Shown here: piece after piece, positions 24,416 to 33,976 of the stretch
Position numbering within the stretch: position 1 is the first letter of the stretch
Layout: every line of letters begins with the position of its first letter
Source of the DNA: Rhodobacteraceae bacterium UBA6197
Lineage (GTDB): Bacteria > Pseudomonadota > Alphaproteobacteria > Rhodobacterales > Rhodobacteraceae
DNA length: 64,000 nt
NCBI GenBank assembly: GCA_002422085.1
Contig: DISZ01000018.1
Coordinates: forward strand, 440,962 to 504,961
Direction: 5' to 3'
Notes under the pieces: generated by a model
The model's database searches: none
Told to the model about the DNA's origin: nothing
Seen by the model: the letters and a program-made list of their open reading frames with translations, nothing else
Position numbers and translations under genes: made by a program

Positions 24416-25515
24416 TGCTGGCGCTTTGGGCCGGTGCGGCGTGGCCCGTGCTGGCCGATACGCTGCGCGTCGCCACCTATTCCCCTGACCTGTCGCGCGC
24501 CGGTCCCGGCCTTTTGCTGCGCGATATTGCCTCGGGCAAGGACAAGCAGGTCGAGGCCGTGGCCGATGTGATTGCCGCCGCCGATGCCGATGTGATCCTG
24601 TTGACCGGGTTTGACTGGGACTTTGGCGGTGCCGCGCTGGCGGCGTTCGAGGCGCGGCTGGCGGCGCGCGGCGCGCCCTATGCCTACCGCTTTGCGCTGC
24701 GTCCCAATACCGGCATGGCGACGGGGCTGGATCTGGACGGCAACGGCCGTCTGGGCGAGGCGCGCGATGCGCAGGGCTATGGCCGCTTTTCGGGGCAGGG
24801 CGGCATGGCGGTGCTGTCGCGGCTCCCGATCGAGGCCGCGTCCGCGCGCGATCTGTCGGCGCTTTTGTGGCGCGACCTGCCGGGTAATCTGCTGGCCGGG
24901 GCGGGGCTTTCGCCCGAGGTTGAGGCGGTGCAGCGGCTGTCGACCACCGGCCATTGGGATCTGCCCTTGCGCCTGCCCGACGGGCGGGCGCTGCACCTTT
25001 GGGCCTATGCGGCCACGCCGCCGGTGTTTGATGGCCCGAAAGACCGCAACGGTCGGCGCAACCATGACGAAGCGGCACTGTGGCTGCGCTATCATGAGGG
25101 TGTCTTGCCGCCCGCGCCAAGCCCCGAGGCGCCGTTCATCGTGCTGGGCGATGCCAATCTGGACCCGGCCGATGGCGCGGATGATGGCAGCCCGAACCGG
25201 GTGCAGGCGCTGGCGGCGCTGCTGGCCCATCCGGCGCTGCAAGACCCCGCGCCGCGCAGCACCGGCGCTGCCCAAGCTGCCGCCACGCAGGGGGGCGCAA
25301 ATGCGGCACAGCATGGCGACCCGGCGCTGGACACCGCCGATTGGCCCGATGATCCGGGTCCCGGTAATCGACGCGTCGACTATGTTCTGCCCGACGCGCG
25401 GCTGACGGTCACTTCTGCCGGCGTGCTCTGGCCGACGCCCGGCGACCCGTTGGAAACGGCGGTGCAGGCGGCCTCGCGGCACCGGCTGGTCTGGGTCGAT
25501 ATCGCCTTGCCCTGA
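24415..25515 (+). CDS. Secreted endonuclease/exonuclease/phosphatase-family protein
   Basis: 366 residues with a short signal peptide (to about residue 15, VLA) and the EEP fold: RVATYSPDL at the start, DADVILLTGFDWD, GMAVLSRLPIE, FIVLGDANLDPADG and the C-terminal RVDYVLPD, the positions of metal and catalytic residues in DNase I-like enzymes. The substrate could be nucleic acid or a phosphoester; secretion points to a periplasmic or external role. It is coupled to the preceding membrane protein. Confidence 0.8.
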   Translation: MLALWAGAAWPVLADTLRVATYSPDLSRAGPGLLLRDIASGKDKQVEAVADVIAAADADVILLTGFDWDFGGAALAAFEARLAARGAPYAYRFALRPNTGMATGLDLDGNGRLGEARDAQGYGRFSGQGGMAVLSRLPIEAASARDLSALLWRDLPGNLLAGAGLSPEVEAVQRLSTTGHWDLPLRLPDGRALHLWAYAATPPVFDGPKDRNGRRNHDEAALWLRYHEGVLPPAPSPEAPFIVLGDANLDPADGADDGSPNRVQALAALLAHPALQDPAPRSTGAAQAAATQGGANAAQHGDPALDTADWPDDPGPGNRRVDYVLPDARLTVTSAGVLWPTPGDPLETAVQAASRHRLVWVDIALP

Positions 25516-25585
25516 GGGCCGCCGCTTGACCCCGCCGCGCCCAGCCGTTACGCCGCATGCGACCCTATTTCCGTTGGAGACAGCA

Positions 25586-26695
25586 ATGGCGAACCCCTCG
25601 ATCCTTATTCTTGCCGGCGATGGTATTGGCCCCGAAGTCATGGCCGAGGTGAAAAAGATCATCACCTGGTATGGCGCCAAGCGCGACATCCATTTCGATG
25701 TGTCCGAAGACCTCGTCGGCGGCGCGGCCTATGACGCGCATGGTGCGCCCCTGTCAGACGAAACCATGGCCCGCGCACAGGCCGCCGATGCGGTGCTGCT
25801 GGGCGCCGTCGGGGGGCCGAAATACGACGTGCTGGATTTCAGCGTAAAGCCGGAGCGCGGCCTGTTGCGACTGCGCAAGGAAATGGACCTGTTCTCGAAC
25901 CTGCGCCCGGCGCAGTGCTTTGACGCGCTGGCCGATTTCTCGAGCCTGAAGAAAGAAGTCGTCACCGGGCTGGATATCATGATCGTGCGCGAACTGACCT
26001 CGGGTGTCTATTTCGGCGAACCGCGCGGGATTTTCCCCGATAACGAGGGCGGCCGGATCGGCATCAACACGCAGCGCTACACCACCGACGAAATCCGCCG
26101 CGTGGCGCGGTCGGCGTTTGAACTGGCCAAGCGGCGCGGCAACAAGGTCTGCTCGATGGAGAAGGCCAACGTCATGGAATCGGGCATCCTGTGGCGCGAG
26201 GAAGTGCAGTGGGTGCATGACAACGAATACCCTGAAATCGCGCTGTCGCATATGTATGCCGACAACGGCGCGATGCAGCTTGTCCGCTGGCCCAAGCAGT
26301 TCGACGTGATCGTCACCGACAACCTGTTTGGCGATATCCTGTCGGATTGCGCGGCGATGCTGACCGGGTCCTTGGGGATGCTGCCCTCGGCCAGCCTTGG
26401 CGCGCCGATGGCCAATGGCCGCCCGAAGGCACTTTATGAGCCCGTGCACGGCTCTGCCCCCGATATTGCCGGTCAGGGCAAAGCCAACCCGATCGCCACC
26501 ATCCTGTCGTTCGCGATGGCGCTGCGCTACAGCTTTGATCTGGGCGCCGAGGCCGACCGGCTGGAGAAGGCCGTGGAGAAGGTCTTGGCCGACGGTGTGC
26601 GCACCGCCGATCTGATGGGCCCCGAAGGCGGCACGCCGGTCTCGACCTCGGAAATGGGCGATGTCATCATCGCGGCGCTTGACGCCAGCCTCTAG
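25586..26695 (+). CDS. leuB: 3-isopropylmalate dehydrogenase
   Basis: NAD-dependent oxidative decarboxylase of leucine synthesis. 369 residues with LILAGDGIGPEVM at the start, LLGAVGGPKYD, RPAQCFDAL, the VRELTSGVYFGEPRG loop, and the metal/NAD region NLFGDILSDCAAMLTGSLGMLPSASLG followed by EPVHGSAPDIAGQGKANP. ATG 25586 follows GGAGA; an earlier in-frame start at 25526 adds proline-rich sequence unlike LeuB. Confidence 0.96.
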   Translation: MANPSILILAGDGIGPEVMAEVKKIITWYGAKRDIHFDVSEDLVGGAAYDAHGAPLSDETMARAQAADAVLLGAVGGPKYDVLDFSVKPERGLLRLRKEMDLFSNLRPAQCFDALADFSSLKKEVVTGLDIMIVRELTSGVYFGEPRGIFPDNEGGRIGINTQRYTTDEIRRVARSAFELAKRRGNKVCSMEKANVMESGILWREEVQWVHDNEYPEIALSHMYADNGAMQLVRWPKQFDVIVTDNLFGDILSDCAAMLTGSLGMLPSASLGAPMANGRPKALYEPVHGSAPDIAGQGKANPIATILSFAMALRYSFDLGAEADRLEKAVEKVLADGVRTADLMGPEGGTPVSTSEMGDVIIAALDASL

Positions 26696-26714
26696 GCGCG
26701 TTCGCCTTTGGCAC

Positions 26715-26741
26715 GGCCCGCGCCGGTTGCGCGGGCCTTTT
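26715..26741 (+). terminator. Rho-independent terminator after leuB
   Basis: GGCCCGCGC and GCGCGGGCC form a perfect 9-bp stem with the loop CGGTT, followed by TTTT. It ends leuB, 14 bp before the convergent transporter gene stops. Confidence 0.9.
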
Positions 26742-26754
26742 CATATGTGGCGGT

Positions 26755-28299
26755 TCATTTGGTCCGGGCCTCTTCGGCGTAATGCGCGATGCGTTCGGCG
26801 TGGTGGAACACGCGGTCAAGCCAGCGCATCGCGTCGGTGCGGTGAAACAGATCCGCAACCGAGATCAGCCCGGCGTGTTCACGCAGCAGCGCACCACGCC
26901 GGAACCGCTGTGCGCGTGCCGCGACCAGCCGCGCCAGACGTGCCAGACGGGCGGCAGGCAGGCCTCTGGTCAGGGCCGCGCCCAAGGCATGGGCGGGGCG
27001 GGCAAGATCCTTGTCTTCGTTCAGGGTGCCGATGCGGTCGCGCTCGGCGGCACGGGCCAGAAGCCGATCCAGATGGTCCAGCTGATGCATGATTGCGCCA
27101 AAGCGTTGCTGCCGATCGGCGCGGTCCGCGGGCACGCGGATCCTGGCCATATAGTCGGCCAGCGCGTTCAATGCCGGTTCGGCCCGGGCAGGCAGTGCGG
27201 CCAGCGCCCGCAGATCCTGCCCCGTGCCAAGCGCTGCGGCCAATGCGCCATAGGTGGCGCGCGCCACGGCATCGACCACGGTCTGCGCGGCGTCCATCGC
27301 GGCGCCCTCGTCTGACAAGAGGCGCAGGTCCAGTGGCTCGGCCAAGGCAACGCGACGTTCGGGCACCAGCTTTTCGACCAAGGCGGCGAACGGCCGGGTC
27401 AGTGGCAGAAAAAGCATTGTTCCCAGAAGGTTGAAACCCGAGTGGAACAACACCAGCGCGGTCTGATCGTCGCGCCCCGGCGCGGTGTCTTGCAGCATCG
27501 GCCCCGCCAGATCCAGCAGCGGAAAGGCCACCGCCGCAGTGCCGATGTTGAACAGCAGGTTCGCCGCCGCCGTCAGCCGCATCGCCCGCGCCCCGCCCAG
27601 CGCCGCCAGAAGCCCGGTGACCGTGGTGCCGATGTTCATGCCGATGACCATCGCCGCGCCCTGCTCAAAGCTGATCGCGTGGCTGCCCAGCAACACCAGC
27701 ACCATCGCCACCCCCGCCGCCGAGGCCTGCATCAAGACCGTCAGCCCCAGTCCGATACCGACCAGCGCCAACCGCCCCAGCCAGCCCGTGCCCGGCAGCA
27801 TCTGCGGCGTCAGTTGCGCCTCGGCACCGGCCATGGCGCCCTGCATCATCCCAAGCCCGATGAACAACAGACTGAAGCCGGCCAGAATCCGGCCCAGACG
27901 TTCGTATTGGCCGCGCCCCAGAATGCCCATCAGGCTGGCCACGAACAGCACCGGCAGCGCCACCAGCCCCAGTTTCAGCTTGAAGCCCAGCAGCACCACC
28001 ACCCAACCGGTGATCGTGGTGCCGATATTGGCGCCGTAAAGCACCCCCAGCGATTGGCTGAAACTGATAAGCCCGGCGCCGACAAAGCCGATCGTCATCA
28101 CCGTCACCGCCGACGAAGACTGCACCGCCGCCGTTGCCAGCGCCCCGGTGACCACCCCCCTGAGCGGGGTTCTGGTAAAGCGCGACATCAGGCGCCGCAG
28201 TCTGCCCGCCGCCATTTCGCGCAGCGCGGCGGTCATCACCTCCATGCCGAACAGAAACAGGCCGACCCCGCCCAGAACCTGTAATAGTGTCTGCGTCAT
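26755..28299 (-). CDS. Na/Pi cotransporter family protein with PhoU-like domain
   Basis: 514-residue inner-membrane protein. The membrane half (about residues 1-320) holds two inverted repeats with the family QSSSAVTVMTIGFVGAG and GANIGTTITGW, then QASAAGVAMVLVLLG and GMNIGTTVTGLLAALGG. The C-terminal 190 residues are helical and soluble, like the PhoU domain. It likely takes up phosphate with sodium or contributes to phosphate balance. ATG 28299 follows AGGAGG at five bases. Confidence 0.9.
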   Translation of the reverse strand: MTQTLLQVLGGVGLFLFGMEVMTAALREMAAGRLRRLMSRFTRTPLRGVVTGALATAAVQSSSAVTVMTIGFVGAGLISFSQSLGVLYGANIGTTITGWVVVLLGFKLKLGLVALPVLFVASLMGILGRGQYERLGRILAGFSLLFIGLGMMQGAMAGAEAQLTPQMLPGTGWLGRLALVGIGLGLTVLMQASAAGVAMVLVLLGSHAISFEQGAAMVIGMNIGTTVTGLLAALGGARAMRLTAAANLLFNIGTAAVAFPLLDLAGPMLQDTAPGRDDQTALVLFHSGFNLLGTMLFLPLTRPFAALVEKLVPERRVALAEPLDLRLLSDEGAAMDAAQTVVDAVARATYGALAAALGTGQDLRALAALPARAEPALNALADYMARIRVPADRADRQQRFGAIMHQLDHLDRLLARAAERDRIGTLNEDKDLARPAHALGAALTRGLPAARLARLARLVAARAQRFRRGALLREHAGLISVADLFHRTDAMRWLDRVFHHAERIAHYAEEARTK

Positions 28300-28465
28300 T
28301 GCGCCTCCTGCCCGAGCCGATCTAAGGGCATGTGCCAATTGCGTGCAAGAGGCCCTGCGCAGGGCGCCGATGGTTGAGCCCGCCGCAGATATCTGCGATG
28401 CTCTAGGTTAGCGCAAACATCGCCGCTGCCGCCCCGATCCTTGCCCATCAGACGAAAGCCAAGCC

Positions 28466-29434
28466 ATGCCCAGCAACAATCTGAAAGGCGCGCTACTGGG
28501 GCTGGTCTCGATGGGGATATTCGCCACGCATGACGTGGTGGTCAAAACGCTGGGCGGGCATTTCACGGCGTTTCAGATCGTGTTTTTCGCGGCGCTGCTG
28601 TCGTTTCCGCTGGTGTCGGTGATCTTGCTCAATGATCGGCGCGAGGGGCATTTGCGCCCGGTTCATCCGTGGTGGGTGCTGCTGCGCACCACTTGCACGG
28701 TGATTACCGGGGTAACGGCGTTTTACGCGTTTTCGGTGCTGCCGCTGGCGCAGACCTACGCGATCTTGTTCGCCGCGCCGCTGTTGATCACCATTCTGGC
28801 GATTCCGATATTGGGCGAGACGGTCCGACTGCGGCGCTGGGCGGCGGTGATCGTCGGGCTGGTGGGGGTGATGATCGTGCTGCGCCCCGGTCAGGCCAAT
28901 CTGGGGCTGGGCCATCTGGCGGCGCTGACGGCGGCGGTCTGCGGTTCCCTGGCCGGGGTGATCGTGCGCAAGATCGGCGCCGAGGAACGGTCGGTGGTCT
29001 TGCTGATCTATCCGATGATGGCGAATTTTCTGGTGATGGGGGCGGTGTTGCCGTTTGTCTATGTGCCGATGCAGATAACCGATTTCGGGCTGATGGGGGT
29101 GATTGCGCTGTTCGGGTTGACGGCCTCGTTCCTGTCGATTCTGGCCTATCGCGCGGGCGAGGCGGTGATTGTCGCGCCGATGCAGTATTCGCAGATTCTG
29201 TGGGCCACCGGCTATGGCTGGTTCCTGTTTGGCGAAAGCGTTGACCGGGCCACGCTGATTGGCGCGGCGGTCATCATTGCCTCGGGGCTTTACATCGTGT
29301 TCCGCGAAGGGCGGTCGGATGTGTCGGAAAACACGCCGGTGCTGCGGACCCGTGGCCGGTCGGAAACGGTGACCACGCCGCGCTCGTCGCTGTTGCAACG
29401 CGCGCTCAACCTGAAGGGGCGCACGGCCCGCTAG
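28466..29434 (+). CDS. EamA/DMT-family transporter
   Basis: 322 residues with ten predicted helices in two EamA repeats; the C-terminal 40 residues are a charged cytoplasmic tail. Motifs such as YAILFAAPLLITILAIPILGETVRLRRWAAVIVGLVGV (read in parts) are typical of the drug/metabolite superfamily. It stands alone and diverges from the Na/Pi gene. The substrate cannot be told from sequence; amino acids or other small metabolites are common in this family. Confidence 0.85.
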   Translation: MPSNNLKGALLGLVSMGIFATHDVVVKTLGGHFTAFQIVFFAALLSFPLVSVILLNDRREGHLRPVHPWWVLLRTTCTVITGVTAFYAFSVLPLAQTYAILFAAPLLITILAIPILGETVRLRRWAAVIVGLVGVMIVLRPGQANLGLGHLAALTAAVCGSLAGVIVRKIGAEERSVVLLIYPMMANFLVMGAVLPFVYVPMQITDFGLMGVIALFGLTASFLSILAYRAGEAVIVAPMQYSQILWATGYGWFLFGESVDRATLIGAAVIIASGLYIVFREGRSDVSENTPVLRTRGRSETVTTPRSSLLQRALNLKGRTAR

Positions 29435-29515
29435 GCGCCTGTCGCACGGGCCGCAGGAATTCCGCCGCGACCCCCTTGCAAATGCCGCGCCGAATCTGTA
29501 ACCCGCCCACACGGT

Positions 29516-29592
29516 CGGAGCGTAGCGCAGCCTGGTAGCGCACCTGCTTCGGGAGCAGGGGGTCGGAGGTTCGAATCCTCTCGCTCCGACCA
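29516..29592 (+). tRNA. tRNA-Pro (CGG)
   Basis: 77-nt cloverleaf with encoded CCA. Acceptor CGGAGCG pairs with CGCTCCG, discriminator A. Anticodon arm CCTGC-TTCGGGA-GCAGG gives anticodon CGG. T-arm GGAGG-TTCGAAT-CCTCT shows the usual loop; the D-arm has GCGC-AGCCTGGTA-GCGC. Confidence 0.97.
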
Positions 29593-29758
29593 AATTTCCC
29601 GACATTTTCCTGACAGGTTTCGCGATAGCCCCAGAGCTGGCTCCGCTGCGGTAGCGGGTCGACGGCGGTTCCGCGGTGGCCCTTGGCCCGCTCGCCGGTT
29701 CGTGGGCTTGCGTCGCCGCGGCTTCTGCCGCAGCTTGGCGCAGATTTCGGAGGGAAAC

Positions 29759-30949
29759 ATGCGCCTGTCCATTGTCTTTTTGGTCGCCGGCTATGTGCTG
29801 AGCCAGTTCTATCGTGCCTGTCTGGCGGTTCTGACGCCGGTTCTGGGCGCCGAGATCGGTGCCGGGCCGGGTGATTTGGCGGTATCGCTGGGGCTTTGGT
29901 ATATTGCCTTTGCCGCGATGCAGATCCCGGTGGGGTCCGCGCTGGACCGGATCGGGCCTCGGCGCACGGTGTCGGTGCTGCTGGGTCTGGGCGGTGCCGG
30001 GGGTGCCGCGGTCTTTGCCATGGCCACCGGGCCTTGGGCAATTCATCTGGCGATGGTGCTGATCGGGATCGGCTGCGCGCCGGTCTTGATGGGCTCATAT
30101 TACATATTCGCGCGCAGCTTTGCACCTGCGGCGTTTGGCACGCTGGCGGGCGCGACGATCGGCGTGGGCAGTCTGGGCAACCTTGCCGGGGCGGCGCCGC
30201 TGGCGTGGATGATCGACACGGCGGGGTGGCGCGAAACACTTTGGGGGCTGGCGCTGGTCACCGCGCTGGTGGCGCTGGCGATTGCGCGCTTTACCCAGGA
30301 CCCCGCGCCGATCGCGCCGGGGCAGGGCAGCCGCGGTTCGATTTGGGATCTGCTGCGGATCCCCGGCCTTTGGGCGATCTTGCCGCTGACGATGGTCAAC
30401 TATGTTGCCGCGGCGGGGCTGCGCGGGTTGTGGGCGGGCCCCTACCTGACCGAGATCTACGCCGCCGATACCGCGCTGATCGGTCGGGTGACGCTGCTGA
30501 TGGGGCTGGCGATGGTGGCCGGCAACTTTCTCTATGGTCCCGCCGAGCGGCTGCTGGGCAGCCACAAGCGCGTGGTGTTTGGCGGCAACCTGATCCTTGC
30601 CGGCGTTCTGGCCGCGCTTTGGGCCGCGCCCGCTGCCGGGATCGTGCAAATCACGGCGCTGATGGCGGCGGCGGGGTTCTTTGGGGCGTCCTTCCCGGCG
30701 ATCATGGCGCATGGCCGAGATTTCTTTCCGATCCATTCGGTGGGCCGCGGGGTGACGTTGCTGAACATGTTCTCGATTGGCGGCGTGGCGATCTTTCAGT
30801 TTGTCTCGCGCCCGGTCTATGAACACGCCAGCGCGCTGGGCAATGCCTCGGAGGCGTTTTCGACGCTGTTTCTGTTTTTCCTTGTGCCGTTGGTGATCGG
30901 CCTTGCCTTCTATCTTTTTTCGCGCGACGGCGCGGTGGATTCGCGCTAG
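29759..30949 (+). CDS. MFS transporter
   Basis: 396 residues, about twelve helices in two halves. Between helices 2 and 3 is GSALDRIGPRRT, the MFS motif A loop. The protein resembles the nitrate/nitrite-porter-like or oxalate/cyanate branches in layout, but no substrate can be called. ATG 29759 follows GGAGGG at four bases; longer upstream frames run into non-coding sequence after the tRNA. It is followed after nine bases by a glycosyltransferase gene, perhaps in one transcript. Confidence 0.88.
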   Translation: MRLSIVFLVAGYVLSQFYRACLAVLTPVLGAEIGAGPGDLAVSLGLWYIAFAAMQIPVGSALDRIGPRRTVSVLLGLGGAGGAAVFAMATGPWAIHLAMVLIGIGCAPVLMGSYYIFARSFAPAAFGTLAGATIGVGSLGNLAGAAPLAWMIDTAGWRETLWGLALVTALVALAIARFTQDPAPIAPGQGSRGSIWDLLRIPGLWAILPLTMVNYVAAAGLRGLWAGPYLTEIYAADTALIGRVTLLMGLAMVAGNFLYGPAERLLGSHKRVVFGGNLILAGVLAALWAAPAAGIVQITALMAAAGFFGASFPAIMAHGRDFFPIHSVGRGVTLLNMFSIGGVAIFQFVSRPVYEHASALGNASEAFSTLFLFFLVPLVIGLAFYLFSRDGAVDSR

Positions 30950-30958
30950 ACCCGGCCC

Positions 30959-32011
30959 ATGCCCCAGATACCCCTTGCCCAGATCGAGGTCATCGCGCCC
31001 AATCTCAAACGTCGCCTGTCGGGGGTGACGGCGACGGTGGCGCGGCTGGTTCCGGTGCAGGCCCAAAGGATCGGCATCGCCGCAACCGGGCCGGGGCTGC
31101 CCGCCGATCTGCCGCATGTGGCGCTGTGGCGGTTGCCGTTTCTGCCGCGCGACCGCTGGCGGGTCTGGCACGCGCGCCGCAACGTGGAAATGCTGCTGGG
31201 GCTGGTGCTGCGGCGGGTCTTTCGGCGGCGGCTGCGGTTGCTGTTCACCTCGGCCTCGCAACGGCGCCACTCGGGTTACACGAAATGGCTGATCTCGCGG
31301 ATGGATGCGGTGGTGGCGACCTCGCGCAAGACGGCGGCCTATCTCGACCGCCCGGCGACGGTGATCTTGCACGGAATCGACATAGAGACCTTTTCGCCGC
31401 CCGAAAACCGCGCCGCGCTGCGGGCCGGGCTGGGGCTGCCCGATACCACGCTGGTCGGCTGCTATGGCCGGATTCGCGCGCAAAAAGGCACCGACGCCTT
31501 TGTCGAGGCGATGATCGCCGCGTTGGCCTCGCGCCCGGATGTGATCGCGCTGGTGATGGGCCGCGCGACCGAGGCGCATGGCGACTTTCTGGCCGGGTTG
31601 AAGGCGCGCGTGGCCGAGGCCGGGCTGGCCGGGCAGATCCTGTTCCTGCCCGAGGTGACGGTGGATCAGATGGCCGATTGGTATCGCGCGCTGGATCTTT
31701 ATGTCGCGCCGCAACGCTGGGAGGGGTTCGGCCTGACCCCGCTTGAGGCAATGGCCTGCGCCGTGCCGGTGGTGGCGACCCGCGTCGGTGCCTTTGAAGA
31801 GCTGGTGGTCGAGGGCGAAACCGGCGCGCTGGTGGCCCCCGGCGACGTGCCCGCCCTTGCCGCTGCCGTCGCCCCCTATCTGGACGACCCGGTGCTGGCC
31901 GCGACCGCCGGGGCCGCCGCTCGCGCCCGCGTGACGCAGGGCTTTCGGATCGAGGACGAGGCCGAGGCGCTGATCCGTGTCTATCGCGGCCTTTTGGACC
32001 CCGAGGCATGA
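30959..32011 (+). CDS. Glycosyltransferase family 4 (GT-B), likely LPS core
   Basis: 350-residue cytoplasmic GT-B enzyme. The C-terminal nucleotide-sugar domain shows VGCYGRIRAQKGTDAFVEA near residue 162 and the E-x7-E pair in EGFGLTPLEAMACAVPVVA near residue 262. The N-terminal half has ARRNVEMLLGLVL and FTSASQRRHSGYTKWLI, as in LpcC-like mannosyltransferases of the alphaproteobacterial LPS core; I offer that comparison from memory. It overlaps the GT29-like gene by ATGA. Confidence 0.82.
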   Translation: MPQIPLAQIEVIAPNLKRRLSGVTATVARLVPVQAQRIGIAATGPGLPADLPHVALWRLPFLPRDRWRVWHARRNVEMLLGLVLRRVFRRRLRLLFTSASQRRHSGYTKWLISRMDAVVATSRKTAAYLDRPATVILHGIDIETFSPPENRAALRAGLGLPDTTLVGCYGRIRAQKGTDAFVEAMIAALASRPDVIALVMGRATEAHGDFLAGLKARVAEAGLAGQILFLPEVTVDQMADWYRALDLYVAPQRWEGFGLTPLEAMACAVPVVATRVGAFEELVVEGETGALVAPGDVPALAAAVAPYLDDPVLAATAGAAARARVTQGFRIEDEAEALIRVYRGLLDPEA

Positions 32012-32625
32012 ACCCGCTTGCCTTTCTGCTGGCCCGCACCTTGCGGCGCGAGCCGCCGCTTCTGGCGCTGTCGGTGCCGCAATCGGCGCTGCTGGCCGAG
32101 GTCACGGGCAAGCGCGTCGCGCTGGTCGGCAATGCCCGTGCGCTGGGTGCGCAGGCGCATGGCGCGGCGATTGACGCCGCCGATATCGTGATCCGCATCA
32201 ACCGTGCGCCGATGCCCGCCGCCGCCTCGCATGGCACGCGGACGGATTGGCTGGCGCTGGCGACGGCGCTGGGGGCGGCGGATCGGGCTCGTCTGGCGCG
32301 CGCGCGCAAGCTGTGGATGTCGCCCAAGCGCAAACGGCTTGGCCATGCCATCGCCACCAGCCCCGGCTTTTACCTGCATCCGCTGGCCGATTACGCCGCG
32401 CTTTGCGCACAGATCGGCGCGCCGCCGACCACCGGGCTGATGCTGATCGACCTTCTGGCGCGCGCACCGCTGGCCGGGCTGACGCTATACGGGTTTGATT
32501 TTTTCGCCTCGATGTCGCTATCGGGGCGGCGCAATGCGGCGCAGGTGCCGCATGATTTCGCTGCCGAAGCGGCGTTCGTGGCGGCGCTGATGGCGCGGGA
32601 TTCGCGCATCACCCGTGTAGAATAA
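32008..32625 (+). CDS. GT29 (sialyltransferase-like) family protein
   Basis: 205 residues with the GT29 order of motifs: an L-like motif VALVGNARALG...IDAADIVIRINRAP (about residues 36-67), an S-like motif PTTGLMLIDLL and LTLYGFDFF (about 134-158), and a VS-like HDFAAE (H-x4-E, near residue 184). It is shorter than animal sialyltransferases and lacks a membrane anchor. Coupled by ATGA to a GT4 gene, it probably adds an acidic sugar (Kdo, sialic-like) to LPS; the sugar is unknown. Confidence 0.75.
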   Translation: MNPLAFLLARTLRREPPLLALSVPQSALLAEVTGKRVALVGNARALGAQAHGAAIDAADIVIRINRAPMPAAASHGTRTDWLALATALGAADRARLARARKLWMSPKRKRLGHAIATSPGFYLHPLADYAALCAQIGAPPTTGLMLIDLLARAPLAGLTLYGFDFFASMSLSGRRNAAQVPHDFAAEAAFVAALMARDSRITRVE

Positions 32626-32694
32626 CGCGCGACTCCCTTCCCCTTTGACCCCCTTTCCGCTAAGGGGCGTCGTTCTGTTTGAATGGAGGTCCTG

Positions 32695-33717
32695 ATGGGC
32701 TACAAAGTCGTCGTCGCGGGCGCCACCGGTAATGTGGGCCGCGAAATGCTGAATATCCTGGCCGAGCGCCAGTTTCCGGTGGATGAAATCACCGCCCTCG
32801 CTTCGCGCCGGTCGCTGGGCACTGAGGTCAGCTTTGGCGACAAGACCCTGAAGACCAAGGATATCGAGGGCTTTGACTTTACCGGCTGGGATATCGCGCT
32901 GTTCGCCATCGGTTCGGACGCAACGAAGAAATACGCGCCGATCGCGGCCAGCCAAGGCTGTGTCGTGATCGACAATTCGTCGCTCTATCGCTATGACCCG
33001 GACGTGCCGCTGGTGGTGCCCGAGGTCAACCCTGAGGCGGTCGAGCAATACAAGAAGAAGATGATCATCGCCAACCCGAACTGTTCGACCGCGCAGATGG
33101 TGGTGGCGCTGAAGCCCCTGCATGACCGCGCGCGGATCAAGCGGGTGGTGGTGTCGACCTACCAGTCGGTTTCGGGTGCGGGCAAGGAAGGCATCGACGA
33201 GCTTTGGGACCAGACCAAAGGCATGTATGTGCCGGGTCAGGAGGTCGCCCCGAAGAAATTCACCAAGCAGATCGCCTTCAACGTGATCCCGCATATCGAC
33301 GTGTTCCTGGATGACGGTTCGACCAAGGAAGAATGGAAGATGGTCGCCGAGACCAAGAAGATCCTCGACAAGTCGATCAAGCTTACCGCGACCTGCGTTC
33401 GGGTGCCGGTCTTTGTCGGCCATTCGGAATCGATCAATATCGAGTTCGAGGATTTTCTGGACGAACACGAGGCGCGCGACATCTTGCGCGAGGCGCCGGG
33501 AGTCATGGTGATCGACAAGCGTGAAAACGGTGGCTACATCACCCCGGTGGAATGCGTGGGCGACTATGCGACCTATATCAGCCGGATCCGGCAGGACAGC
33601 ACGATCGACAACGGGATCAACCTGTGGTGCGTGTCCGACAACCTGCGCAAGGGGGCTGCGCTGAACGCTGTGCAGATCGCGGAAACGCTGGGAAATCGCT
33701 GCCTGAAAAAGGGCTGA
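32695..33717 (+). CDS. asd: Aspartate-semialdehyde dehydrogenase
   Basis: Reduces aspartyl phosphate to the semialdehyde, branch point to lysine/diaminopimelate, threonine and methionine. 340 residues: NADP-binding VVAGATGNVGREML at the start, IDNSSLYRYDPDVPLVVPEVN, the catalytic cysteine in NPNCSTAQM near residue 132, and CVRVPVFVGHSESIN with the substrate residues. ATG 32695 follows GGAGG at five bases. Followed by a terminator. Confidence 0.96.
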   Translation: MGYKVVVAGATGNVGREMLNILAERQFPVDEITALASRRSLGTEVSFGDKTLKTKDIEGFDFTGWDIALFAIGSDATKKYAPIAASQGCVVIDNSSLYRYDPDVPLVVPEVNPEAVEQYKKKMIIANPNCSTAQMVVALKPLHDRARIKRVVVSTYQSVSGAGKEGIDELWDQTKGMYVPGQEVAPKKFTKQIAFNVIPHIDVFLDDGSTKEEWKMVAETKKILDKSIKLTATCVRVPVFVGHSESINIEFEDFLDEHEARDILREAPGVMVIDKRENGGYITPVECVGDYATYISRIRQDSTIDNGINLWCVSDNLRKGAALNAVQIAETLGNRCLKKG

Positions 33718-33740
33718 GCGATCCGTTTTGAGACCTGATG

Positions 33741-33769
33741 AAAGCCCTGCGCGCCGCGTGGGGCTTTTT
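33741..33769 (+). terminator. Rho-independent terminator after asd
   Basis: AAAGCCC and GGGCTTT pair around a 13-base G/C-rich loop; a T-run ends at 33769. It is 23 bp after the asd stop. Confidence 0.8.
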
Positions 33770-33790
33770 CAGTTGTTTCCGTGCCCGACC

Positions 33791-33839
33791 GCCGGGGGCG
33801 CTGCCCCCGGACCCCCGGAGTATTTTGGCCAAGAGAAGC
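33791..33839. repeat. Intergenic repeat copy (inverted, GGGGGC hairpin variant)
   Basis: Read on the minus strand, it gives CTTCTCTTGGCCAAAATACT followed by CCGGGGGTCCGGGGGCAGC and GCCCCCGGC. The same G/C-hairpin ending is in the copy at 49671-49717. CCGGGGGC and GCCCCCGG form a strong stem. Confidence 0.7.
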
Positions 33840-33976
33840 GGGGCGGGGTGCGGCAGGGATCACGGCGGGGGCGCGCGCTTTCAGGACACGATCAAATGAG
33901 CATGGCGCCAGTTGGCAATGCTTGCTTTTTCGGGCGGCGCGGCCAAACCTGAGGCTGGTCCAATACGGAGAGCCCG

